From: JAFGED01 sp964551295
GTDB lineage: Bacteria; Chloroflexota; Anaerolineae; B4-G1
Assembly: GCA_964551295.1 (NCBI GenBank)
Contig: CAZKDJ010000062.1
Coordinates: 1 to 20,155, forward strand
Direction of reading: 5' to 3'
DNA length: 20,155 nucleotides
Numbering within the stretch: the first letter of the stretch is position 1; every line of letters begins with the position of its first letter. Shown here piece by piece: positions 7,079-13,101 of this stretch. The notes below the pieces were generated by a model that was not told the origin of the DNA, made no database searches, and worked only from the letters and a program-made list of their open reading frames with translations. Both the position numbers and the translations under genes were made by a program.

Positions 7079-9346
7079 TTAGTTCGCGCCACGCAAAACG
7101 AGTGGCAGGTAAACTGGCGGCCTGACGACCTGGCTGAGCACCTCGGAGGTGCTCGGGTCGAAATTCGCGTCGCCGCCGTAGGCGGCCGTGATGGGATGTG
7201 TACCGGCGGCAAGCACTGACGTGGTGCAGGTGGCAACGCCGCTGCCGTCCAGCGTCCCGGTCCCCAGGAGCACACCGTCGTCGTAGAACGCCACGTCCCC
7301 GGTCAGTGCGCCACATATCGAGGTCACCGTCGCGGTGAAGACAACGCCCTGCCCAAACAGCGCCGGGTTCGGCGCCGAGTCCAACGTTGTCATCGTGGAC
7401 ATCGAGTCCGGCGTATTCGTCAGGGCGAAATCCACGCCCGCCGCCGCCCCCGCCGTGCTGGCGGTCACGGGGTACGGGCCGCCGGCGACACAGTTCGCTG
7501 TGGCAGTCATGATGGCAGCGCCGCCCTCGATCGTCGCGGTGTATACTACCGGATAGGTGCTGGCCCCAGAGGCAGGCGCGGCGAAGGTGACCGTGCCGCC
7601 GTCCACCGGGTCGGCAGGAGATGCGTCACTCGTCACACTCACCTGCAGGGGCTGTGGAAACATCTGGATGATGGGCGTGCTCTGACCACTGCCGCCCAAC
7701 ACGGCGAGCGTAAAGCCCTGGGCCTCGAAGGCGCCGATATCGCACGTGCCCACGCGCCCCGCGCCGCGCTGGTCGGTGGCGGGGCAATACGCCGGGGCGC
7801 CGGCGTCGATGGCGGCCGAGCCGGGCAGTAGGGGCACCGTCTGGGTGTCGCCGCCATAGTCGCCCAGCGCGCCCAGGTTGATGGTGGCCGACCGGGTGGT
7901 GCTGCTGCCGCACGATCCATCGTCGGCCAGGTTGTGGGTGCTTCCCGTGGCGAAGGCAGCGCCGGCGCAGTTGGCGCCCACTGCCCCCTTGACGAAGAGG
8001 GTGTTGCGCACTATCAGGTTGTCACTGTAGTTGACTATTCCACCGCCATAGTTAGCAGAGTTGCCGCTGAAGGTGACGTTCATCGACGTTAGATTGCCAT
8101 CGTAGTTGACCATCCCGCCGCCGTCTTCGCCAGCCGTGTTGTCGCTGAAGGTGACGTTCGTCAACGTTAGGATACCACTGCAGTTGGCCATTCCGCCGCC
8201 GCTATCGCTGGCCATGTTGTCACTGAAGGTGACGTTCGTCAACGTTAGGGTACCAATGGAGTTGAGCATTCCGCCGCCGAAGCCGGCTATGTTGCCGCTG
8301 AAGGTGACCCTGGTCAGTGCTAGGTTGCTTTCGTGGTTGTGCATCCCGCCGCCGCTGTTGCTGGCCGTGTTGCCGCTGAAGGTGATGTTCATCAACGTTG
8401 GGTTAGCACGGAAGTTAGCCATCCCGCCGCCATCATCCGCAGAGTTGGCGCTGAAGACGACGTCCGTCAGCGCCGGGCTGCTTTCGTAGTTGTGCATCCC
8501 GCCGCCCCAGTTGGCGGAGTTGCCACTGAAAGCGACGCTGGTCAATGTCGGGCTGCTAACACTATTGTACATCCCGCCGCCCCAGTCGGCAGAGTTGGCG
8601 CTGAAGACGACGTTCGTCAGCGCCGGGCTGCCGCCGTTGTTGTACATCCCGCCGCCATCACCAGCAAAATTGCCGCTGAAGGTGAGGTTTGCCAGCGTTG
8701 GGCTGCCGTCGTCGTTGACCATTCCACCACCATCTTGACAGTAGCCAAATAAATCCTTCGTATCTCCAGCCGTAACGCTGAACCCATCCAGCACAGCCGT
8801 CCCAGTCACGCCGCCGCTGGTGACCACGTGATAGGCGTTGGTGCCGGTGATGTTCGCCGTGGCGGTCACCACGCCGTGGGCATCGGTAACGTCGTTTCCG
8901 TCCAGGTCGCCGCTGAGGACGGTGACGTGGATCTCCCAGTTGCGCTGAGTGCGCACCGTCTCCGTAGCTGCAAAGCCGCCGTACAGCGCCACACCGTCCT
9001 TCAGTTGGAATGTGGCGCTGCGGTCGGCGACATTGGTGGGTGTGTAAACCCCCTCGGCCACCCAGATCTCGTCCCCCGGCCCGGCGGCGTCCAGGGCGTC
9101 CTGCAAACGCATGTACGCATCGGTCCAGGAAAGGCCCGTGCCGGCCCCCGTGGCGTCCCGATCGACGTAGAGAACGCTGCCTGTAGGCGCGGCCTGGGCT
9201 GTAGGCAAGCGTGCTTCAGTGAGCGTCCAGGTCAGGATCATCGTCAAGCCCAGTGCCAGGAGCACGCCCATAAACAGACGCGCGCCGGGCGTGTCCAGGC
9301 GCTGCTTGCACAGATATAGAACAGAGTTGTTACGTGGGGTATTCAT
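7079..9346 (-). CDS. Secreted parallel beta-helix repeat protein with Ig-like domains
   Basis: A 755-residue exported protein. Residues 1-52 form a long signal sequence: a basic start, hydrophobic core LFMGVLLALGLTMILTW, and a likely cleavage after AQA. VLYVDRDATGAGTGLSW and ALYGGFAATET follow, typical of pectate-lyase-like right-handed beta-helices. Residues 203-450 hold about nine 24-26-residue repeats of the form LTNVTFSGNSA..GGGMYN. A choice-of-anchor type segment GSAAIDAGAP...DIGAFE is near 509-541. Two Ig-like modules (about 565-645 and 654-740, the latter of the Big_3 kind with FYDDGVLLGTG and AAYGGDANF) precede the tail VYLPLVLRGAN. GAGGAGGG lies four bases before ATG 9346 and fixes the start. 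It is probably a surface or extracellular adhesin or glycan-binding protein; no catalytic residues were identified. Confidence 0.85.
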   Translation of the reverse strand: MNTPRNNSVLYLCKQRLDTPGARLFMGVLLALGLTMILTWTLTEARLPTAQAAPTGSVLYVDRDATGAGTGLSWTDAYMRLQDALDAAGPGDEIWVAEGVYTPTNVADRSATFQLKDGVALYGGFAATETVRTQRNWEIHVTVLSGDLDGNDVTDAHGVVTATANITGTNAYHVVTSGGVTGTAVLDGFSVTAGDTKDLFGYCQDGGGMVNDDGSPTLANLTFSGNFAGDGGGMYNNGGSPALTNVVFSANSADWGGGMYNSVSSPTLTSVAFSGNSANWGGGMHNYESSPALTDVVFSANSADDGGGMANFRANPTLMNITFSGNTASNSGGGMHNHESNLALTRVTFSGNIAGFGGGMLNSIGTLTLTNVTFSDNMASDSGGGMANCSGILTLTNVTFSDNTAGEDGGGMVNYDGNLTSMNVTFSGNSANYGGGIVNYSDNLIVRNTLFVKGAVGANCAGAAFATGSTHNLADDGSCGSSTTRSATINLGALGDYGGDTQTVPLLPGSAAIDAGAPAYCPATDQRGAGRVGTCDIGAFEAQGFTLAVLGGSGQSTPIIQMFPQPLQVSVTSDASPADPVDGGTVTFAAPASGASTYPVVYTATIEGGAAIMTATANCVAGGPYPVTASTAGAAAGVDFALTNTPDSMSTMTTLDSAPNPALFGQGVVFTATVTSICGALTGDVAFYDDGVLLGTGTLDGSGVATCTTSVLAAGTHPITAAYGGDANFDPSTSEVLSQVVRPPVYLPLVLRGAN
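7997..8740. repeat. Coding tandem repeats of the beta-helix protein
   Basis: About nine units of 72-78 bases encode the GGGMxN/LTxVTFSGN repeat. Units are diverged at the third codon position but keep the GGCGGCGGGATG-like core on the coding strand. The series degenerates at its C-terminal end (YSDNLIVRNTLF). Confidence 0.85.
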
Positions 9347-9417
9347 CGTTCCCTCCTCGTGTAGATGATGTGAGCCAAGGGCCTTGCTGGGCATTGCCTC
9401 GGCCAATTGCGCATTTT

Positions 9418-9445
9418 ATTGTACCATAAAATAAAACCTCCGCAA
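9418..9445 (-). promoter_or_regulatory. Candidate sigma70 promoter of the beta-helix gene
   Basis: On the minus strand TTGCGG (9445-9440) and TACAAT (9423-9418) are separated by 16 bases, about 72 bases ahead of the ATG. The -10 box is one base off consensus; the -35 box matches only at TTG. Confidence 0.35.
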
Positions 9446-9697
9446 ATTCACTACCGGACCAGGGCAATTGCATCTAAATTCGAATCCTGTCAATTATGCC
9501 ATTTCGGAAGGCAAACTGGCGCAAATTCTTGTCCCCCGACACAAGTTTTTTCACACTGGAGCAGCAGTCCGAGCTTCCAACGGTCGACAAGGGCAGTAAT
9601 TGTGACGCTTTTTGGCTTGCTTGACGCCTTTTTGATTAAGATGCGATTGCCCTGACTACCGGACACTTTTCAAAGCGATTGGCTCAAATATGCTATG

Positions 9698-9718
9698 GGT
9701 CGGATGGCAAATCCGACC
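9698..9718. repeat. Perfect 8-bp hairpin after rfbC (REP-like or terminator)
   Basis: GGTCGGAT (9698-9705) and ATCCGACC (9711-9718) pair perfectly around a 5-base loop, starting 11 bases beyond the rfbC stop. There is no T-run on the minus strand, so a stability element or dispersed palindromic repeat is as likely as an intrinsic terminator. Confidence 0.5.
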
Positions 9719-9728
9719 TACTTTTCAC

Positions 9729-10256
9729 CTATTGTAGAGAGGGAAGCTGCGCGTCTCTGGGGGAGACGATGGGCTCCGCGATGGGCCATCGGACGCCGAT
9801 CTCGGGATCGTTCCACATGATGCCCCGTTCGAGTTCCGGCGCGTATTCCTCGGTCACCTTGTAGACGAAATCTACTTCCTCACTGAGGACGCAGAATCCG
9901 TGGGCCAGGCCCGGCGGGATGTACAGCATACGGCCATTGTCGGCGGAAAGTTCCACGCCGACCCACTTTTTGTACGTGGGCGAACCCGGTCGGATGTCGG
10001 CGGCCACGTCAAAGACACGGCCGCTGAAGGCCATCACCAGCTTTCCCTGCGCTTTTGGGGGGAGTTGGTAGTGCAACCCGCGCAGCACGCCACGCACGGA
10101 GTGGGAGCAGTTGTCCTGGATAAAGGGGGGAATACCGTGGGCAGCAAACTCGGATGCTTTGTAGAGTTCCATGAAAAAGCCGCGGGCATCTGCAAGGCGG
10201 TGAGATTCGATGAGGACGACTCCCGGGATTTCAAGGTCTTTAAAACTAAAGGGCAT
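9729..10256 (-). CDS. rfbC: dTDP-4-dehydrorhamnose 3,5-epimerase
   Basis: A 175-residue cupin enzyme that epimerises dTDP-4-dehydro-6-deoxy-D-glucose at C3 and C5, giving the substrate of RmlD. The signature RGVLRGLHYQLPPKAQGKLV (55-74) contains catalytic H62 and K72. It is followed by GRVFDVAADIRPGSPTYKKW (79-98), IPPGLAHGFCVLS (113-125) and the VYKVTEEYAPE segment with the catalytic tyrosine (Y132). Length is typical. The ATG at 10256 directly abuts the TGA of the PIG-L gene, and GGAGGT inside that gene's last codons lies four bases before it, so the two are translationally coupled. It supplies the pathway that ends at rmlD in the left part of the window, although the two genes are separated by about 6 kb and the beta-helix gene. 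Confidence 0.95.
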   Translation of the reverse strand: MPFSFKDLEIPGVVLIESHRLADARGFFMELYKASEFAAHGIPPFIQDNCSHSVRGVLRGLHYQLPPKAQGKLVMAFSGRVFDVAADIRPGSPTYKKWVGVELSADNGRMLYIPPGLAHGFCVLSEEVDFVYKVTEEYAPELERGIMWNDPEIGVRWPIAEPIVSPRDAQLPSLQ

Positions 10257-11093
10257 TCAAACCTCCAGGCCTGTGTTTGCAAACAAATCTCTCTCTATCC
10301 GCTCGCCTTGCCGAAGCGGTGGCGAGGCGCGGTGGAACGTTTCCGTTGATTGCGCGCGGCGCACCAACCATTGGGGCAGCCTGTCCCAAAACGGCCCCGG
10401 CCCCGAAAGCTGGCTGCGGTGACAGACGGCGGCCTGCCGCTTGGCGTCGTAATAGGGGCCGACGTCGATTTTCGTCGTGATCGGCAGCGCGTGATCGAGT
10501 GCGGCGCGCAGGTCGATGTCTTTGTTCTTGCCCACGGCCTTTGGATCGAAGCCAAAGAGCGGCATTATCCACACTGTCCACTTTAGAAGCGTCTGCATGA
10601 TGGCGGTAAAGTAGAGTTTTTGCGGGCGTTCTCCTTCCGGCAATCGCTCGTAGGCGGCGACGGTGGCGCGGTATATCGCGATGTGATCGGGGTGGCCGTA
10701 GGCCCCGTAGGGATCGAAGGTGAGCACCACCTGCGGCTGCAGACGGCACATCCAGTCGGCGACCTGTTCGGCCAGCACGTTTGGGTCGGCCTGGATGAGG
10801 GCGCGGGGGTGCTTGTTGGCCGGGGAGCCGGCCATTCCCGAATCCTGGTAGCCCAAAAAGTGCACGTCCATCATCCCCAGCACGTCCGCTGCGCAGCGCA
10901 GCTCCTGCTCGCGCTGGCAGGCCAGGTCCTCACAGTCGCCCAGGTCATCGAGGTCGCTTTCCCCCACCTCGCCCCGCGTAGCACAGACCAGATGCACGGC
11001 CACGCCCTCGGCGGCATATTTAGCCAGCGTGCCGCCGGGGCCGAAGGTTTCATCGTCGGGGTGGGCGAAGACGGCGAGCAGGGTTTTTGGCAT
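10257..11093 (-). CDS. PIG-L family N-acetylglucosaminyl deacetylase-like protein
   Basis: A 278-residue zinc-dependent deacetylase of the LmbE/PIG-L family. The N-terminal motif FAHPDDE (9-15) and the second motif GHPDH (133-137) supply the zinc ligands (H11, D14, H134) and catalytic D13. VHLVCATRGEVGE (33-45) and VVLTFDPYGAYGHPDH (122-137) follow the usual order. Family members remove acetyl groups from GlcNAc-containing lipids or thiol precursors (GlcNAc-PI, mycothiol and bacillithiol synthesis, antibiotics) in the cytoplasm or at the membrane. Here its coupling to rfbC suggests a role in envelope glycan or glycolipid modification rather than thiol synthesis, but the substrate is unknown. 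The C-terminal ERIERDLFANTGLEV resembles larger LmbE-type enzymes. Only a weak AGAGG precedes the ATG, about nine bases away. Confidence 0.88.
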   Translation of the reverse strand: MPKTLLAVFAHPDDETFGPGGTLAKYAAEGVAVHLVCATRGEVGESDLDDLGDCEDLACQREQELRCAADVLGMMDVHFLGYQDSGMAGSPANKHPRALIQADPNVLAEQVADWMCRLQPQVVLTFDPYGAYGHPDHIAIYRATVAAYERLPEGERPQKLYFTAIMQTLLKWTVWIMPLFGFDPKAVGKNKDIDLRAALDHALPITTKIDVGPYYDAKRQAAVCHRSQLSGPGPFWDRLPQWLVRRAQSTETFHRASPPLRQGERIERDLFANTGLEV

Positions 11094-11126
11094 AGGTTCA
11101 GGCCTCTATGGATGAGGAAAACATAA

Positions 11127-11170
11127 GGCGTAAAACGTAAATAGGTTTATCACATCTTACGCTTTACGTC
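11127..11170 (-). terminator. Imperfect hairpin after the nuclease ORFs
   Basis: Arms GGCGTAAAACGTAAA (11127-11141) and CTTACGCTTTACGTC (11156-11170) pair at 12 of 15 positions around a 14-base loop. The hairpin starts 11 bases beyond the stop of the minus-strand nuclease ORF and is followed on that strand by a weak T-rich stretch. It may end the DUF3467/translin/nuclease transcript. The arms are made of repeated TTACG-like words. Confidence 0.45.
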
Positions 11171-11180
11171 TCACGCGTTT

Positions 11181-11693
11181 TTATACCAAACTCTCGTCGC
11201 AATGCTCCCGATGCCCACACGCCCGGCATCGATGCACGTCATCATGGTCGCGCGGCGCGTCTCCCTCGGCCAGATCGGCCCGCATGTCCTCCACGATCTC
11301 GAGCAACTCTTCCTCCAGCTCGGGTGTGTAGTTCACCTCGAAGGCACAGTCGTCGTACTTGACGATGCCGTAGGGCGGCTGGCGTCCGTAGCATTCCTCC
11401 ACCAGCAGGCAGTAGGCGGCCAGTTGGAGGACGTGGGATCCATAGGGCTGTGCCGGCGCACGGCCCGATTTGACTTCGACGGGGATAATGTCTGCTCCGT
11501 CGGCCACCAGGTAGTCGGGCTTGCCGGTGAGCGCGAACTCGCGCGAGAAGAGCGGGCGCTCCAGCCGGTCCCAGCCGCCGGTATCCGAGTAGACCACGCG
11601 TCCTTGTGGCAGCCCGCTGCGCGCTCGCCCGCGCCGTGCCAACCAGAGCAGCAGCAACCCCAGGATCAGCAGTCCAAGGAACCACAATGCCAT
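11181..11693 (-). CDS. Cas4/Dna2-like PD-(D/E)XK nuclease, C-terminal half with N-terminal membrane helix
   Basis: A 170-residue ORF carrying the catalytic part of a RecB/Cas4-type nuclease. A hydrophobic helix (2-19) is followed by RRGRAR, then the nuclease core: D60 in TGKPDYLV, E73-x-K75 in IIPVEVKSG, and the Q-x3-Y motif in QLAAYCLLVE (Q90, Y94). The end has a three-cysteine cluster C-x2-C-x5-C (C156, C159, C165) as in Cas4, which binds a 4Fe-4S cluster with one more cysteine from the N-terminal part. That missing cysteine and the motif I histidine are in the upstream ORF. The two ORFs share a reading frame and are separated only by TAG and two codons. No ribosome binding site is seen before this ATG, so it depends on reinitiation or readthrough. 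Activity on DNA ends is inferred from the family. Confidence 0.8.
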   Translation of the reverse strand: MALWFLGLLILGLLLLWLARRGRARSGLPQGRVVYSDTGGWDRLERPLFSREFALTGKPDYLVADGADIIPVEVKSGRAPAQPYGSHVLQLAAYCLLVEECYGRQPPYGIVKYDDCAFEVNYTPELEEELLEIVEDMRADLAEGDAPRDHDDVHRCRACGHREHCDESLV

Positions 11694-11699
11694 AATCAG

Positions 11700-11978
11700 C
11701 TAGCCAAACAGCGCACTAACCAACCACACGACCCCGACCAACACCGCCAACACCAACACCGCGTAAGCCAGCCGTGCCAGTCCCAGAGACGTTCTCACGC
11801 CCCGCCCGTGGTGCAGGTGGATCGCCTCGCCCGCCGCCATCTCCCGCTGGTGGCCTGAGGGCAATCCCTCGACGTTCCCCAGCCACCAGGCGTGGGCGCA
11901 GTAGGCGTACTGGCCGATCTCGCTGGCGCGGATGATGCGGCTGCCGCCAGGGCGGCAGCCGTAGCCGTCGTCACTCAC
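11700..11978 (-). CDS. Cas4-like nuclease, N-terminal half with C-terminal membrane helix
   Basis: A 92-residue ORF that resembles the first third of Cas4-type nucleases. RASEIGQYAYCAHAWWLGNV (17-36) is the typical start, with C27 in the place of the first iron-sulfur cysteine, followed by GHQREMAAGEAIHLHHGRG where H54 to H57 correspond to the motif I histidine. The final 25 residues (66-91) are a strong transmembrane helix. By itself the ORF lacks the D, E-x-K and Q-Y motifs, which are in the next ORF in the same frame. The start is GTG 11978, overlapping the translin stop by eight bases (GTGAGTGA). It is either one half of a two-subunit nuclease or the start of a protein interrupted by the amber codon at 11702-11700. 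Confidence 0.75.
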   Translation of the reverse strand: MSDDGYGCRPGGSRIIRASEIGQYAYCAHAWWLGNVEGLPSGHQREMAAGEAIHLHHGRGVRTSLGLARLAYAVLVLAVLVGVVWLVSALFG

Positions 11979-12606
11979 TGCTGACGCGTCCCTCGAACTC
12001 CTCCAGCGCCTGGACCAGGCGATCCTGGCGCAGGCTGTTGGTCAGGTCGCCACGGGTGCGCTCCAGCACGCCGCGCAGTTGATCCACACGGCGACGCAGG
12101 CCACCGGTGATGGCGTCTGGAAAGTCAAAAGTGCCCAGCATGTCATAGATCTCGTCCATCGCCTCCAGCAACCGCTCGGCCTCGGCAGTGTCGCCGCGCC
12201 GCATCTCGTCCAGGCAGCGGCGGCGCATCTCACTGGCCCCCTCGCACAGCCCGTTCAGATACGCAGGATAGCCTATCCCCAATGCTTCTGGCTCTGGGAT
12301 TGTCGTGTTGCTGGCTATCGCCAGGGTGACGTGCGCCTCTACCATCTCTTTCAGCGCATCCTGGGTGTAACCGGCGACCATCAGGTCGGGATACGGGGCG
12401 AGAGCCTCTTGTAGTTCGCCCGCGATCTCGTCCGCCTCGGTCAGCAGGTCGTGGGCGGTGTCCCACTCGTCGCGGTGGCTGGCGCGGATGGCGGTGGCGC
12501 AGGTGCGGATCAGCTCGCGAGAGCGGCGCAGCGCTCCGTCGCGGGCGTCGTTGCGCGCCTCAAAGTCATCTTGGATGCGTTGGGCGATCGTATCGAGTTG
12601 GTTCAT
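11971..12606 (-). CDS. Translin/TRAX family protein, TRAX-like RNase candidate
   Basis: A 211-residue all-helical protein with the full translin-family layout: an N-terminal coiled region with ALRRSRELIRTCATAIRASH (25-44), the central helix LKEMVEAHVTLA (85-96), YLNGLCEGASEMRRRCLDEM (116-135), RRGDTAEAERLLEAMDEIYD (136-155) and the C-terminal LRRRVDQLRGVLERTRGDL (170-188). Translin binds RNA and single-stranded DNA as an octamer; TRAX, its partner in C3PO, is a metal-dependent RNase whose catalytic acids are two glutamates in an E-x2-E-A helix and an aspartate in an N-G-D-type turn. Here E87, E90 and D139 occupy those places. ATG 12606 is chosen over 12618 because GGAG lies six bases before it. 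It overlaps the following nuclease ORF by eight bases and follows the DUF3467 gene by 18. Confidence 0.78.
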   Translation of the reverse strand: MNQLDTIAQRIQDDFEARNDARDGALRRSRELIRTCATAIRASHRDEWDTAHDLLTEADEIAGELQEALAPYPDLMVAGYTQDALKEMVEAHVTLAIASNTTIPEPEALGIGYPAYLNGLCEGASEMRRRCLDEMRRGDTAEAERLLEAMDEIYDMLGTFDFPDAITGGLRRRVDQLRGVLERTRGDLTNSLRQDRLVQALEEFEGRVSSE

Positions 12607-12624
12607 ATTGGTCTCCATTCAGGA

Positions 12625-12951
12625 TCATGACTCTGGAGGTGAAGGTGGCTTGACCGTCCCAAAAAACTGCTGGGCCAACGCGCCGCCTTCGGCGGGCAGT
12701 TTAATCTCACCGAACTGCTCCGCATATTTTTCCAAGTTTTCGTTCAAGGCGCGCAGCAGGAGCTTGGCGTGCAGTGGCGTGGTGATGATGCGGGCGTAAA
12801 CCTTGGCCTGGGGCGTGTTGGGCAACACGCGGGCGAAATCAATAATGACCTCGGAGGCGGTATGGGTGATCATGGCAAAGTTGGCATACGTGGCCTCCAG
12901 GTCGGCTGGAACCTCGACGTTGATTTGCTGGCGGTGAGGTGGCGTCTTCAT
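12625..12951 (-). CDS. DUF3467 domain protein
   Basis: A 108-residue protein. The start of the body, QQINVEVPADLEATYANFAM (8-27), then ITHTASEVIIDFARVLPNTP and AKVYARIITTPLHAKLLLRALNENLEKYAEQFG, match the DUF3467 pattern: a short beta-rich domain with a conserved N-terminal VEVPxDxxxxYANF segment. Function is unknown; these proteins are short, soluble and widespread. The first gene of a probable operon with the translin-like and nuclease ORFs. AGGGAGGT seven bases before ATG 12951 fixes the start, and a good promoter lies 45 bases upstream of it. A longer frame to 12987 contains no ribosome binding site. The C-terminal tail VKPPSPPES is low complexity. Confidence 0.85.
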   Translation of the reverse strand: MKTPPHRQQINVEVPADLEATYANFAMITHTASEVIIDFARVLPNTPQAKVYARIITTPLHAKLLLRALNENLEKYAEQFGEIKLPAEGGALAQQFFGTVKPPSPPES

Positions 12952-12995
12952 AGCGGATACCTCCCTAGAATTGGGTTGCGCGATCACTGCGCCCC

Positions 12996-13024
12996 ATCGT
13001 ACTCCAAAATGGGTCGGCTGTCAA
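12996..13024 (-). promoter_or_regulatory. Sigma70-type promoter of the DUF3467/translin/nuclease operon
   Basis: On the minus strand a perfect TTGACA (13024-13019) is followed after 17 bases by TACGAT (13001-12996), a 4-of-6 match to the -10 consensus. The expected transcript would start near 12989, about 38 bases before ATG 12951. Confidence 0.6.
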
Positions 13025-13037
13025 CACCGACTGGATA

Positions 13038-13069
13038 AAACCCGACCGCCGCTGCGAGAGCGGCGGTCG
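13038..13069 (-). terminator. Intrinsic terminator of ssb
   Basis: CGACCGCCGCT (13043-13053) and AGCGGCGGTCG (13059-13069) form a perfect 11-bp stem with a 5-base loop, 32 bases beyond the ssb stop. On the minus strand it is followed by GGGTTTTATCC, a short T-run. It separates ssb from the downstream operon promoter. Confidence 0.7.
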
Positions 13070-13101
13070 AAAGATATCGCTGCGCGACTCAAGCCAGCGT
13101 C

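Larger units (their letters stand above)
9347..9728. other. AT-rich intergenic spacer without a gene
   Basis: This 382-bp stretch between rfbC and the beta-helix gene is richer in A and T than its surroundings. It holds the ribosome binding site and a candidate promoter for the beta-helix gene near 9418-9445 and a hairpin at 9698-9718. The decamer ACTACCGGAC appears twice in direct orientation (about 9451-9460 and 9655-9664), flanked by ATTGCCCT-type words in opposite orientations. The 82-codon plus-strand frame here shows no protein family character and is not called. Confidence 0.6.

Noticed and set aside
7039..7275. An N-terminal extension of the DUF5685-like protein
   Set aside because: It overlaps the beta-helix gene in another frame; the strong AAAGGAGGG site just before ATG 7038 fixes the start.
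7997..8740. Regular repeats that might be a CRISPR array
   Set aside because: The repeats are coding (24-26 residue beta-helix coils), diverged, of variable length and without conserved direct repeats alternating with unique spacers.
9407..9655. An 82-codon plus-strand frame in the spacer upstream of the beta-helix gene
   Set aside because: No ribosome binding site, no family similarity and odd residue composition; more likely non-coding.
11181..11978. CRISPR-associated cas4
   Set aside because: The motifs are Cas4-like, but there is no CRISPR array or other cas gene, and the membrane helices argue for a different role; it is called only Cas4/Dna2-like.
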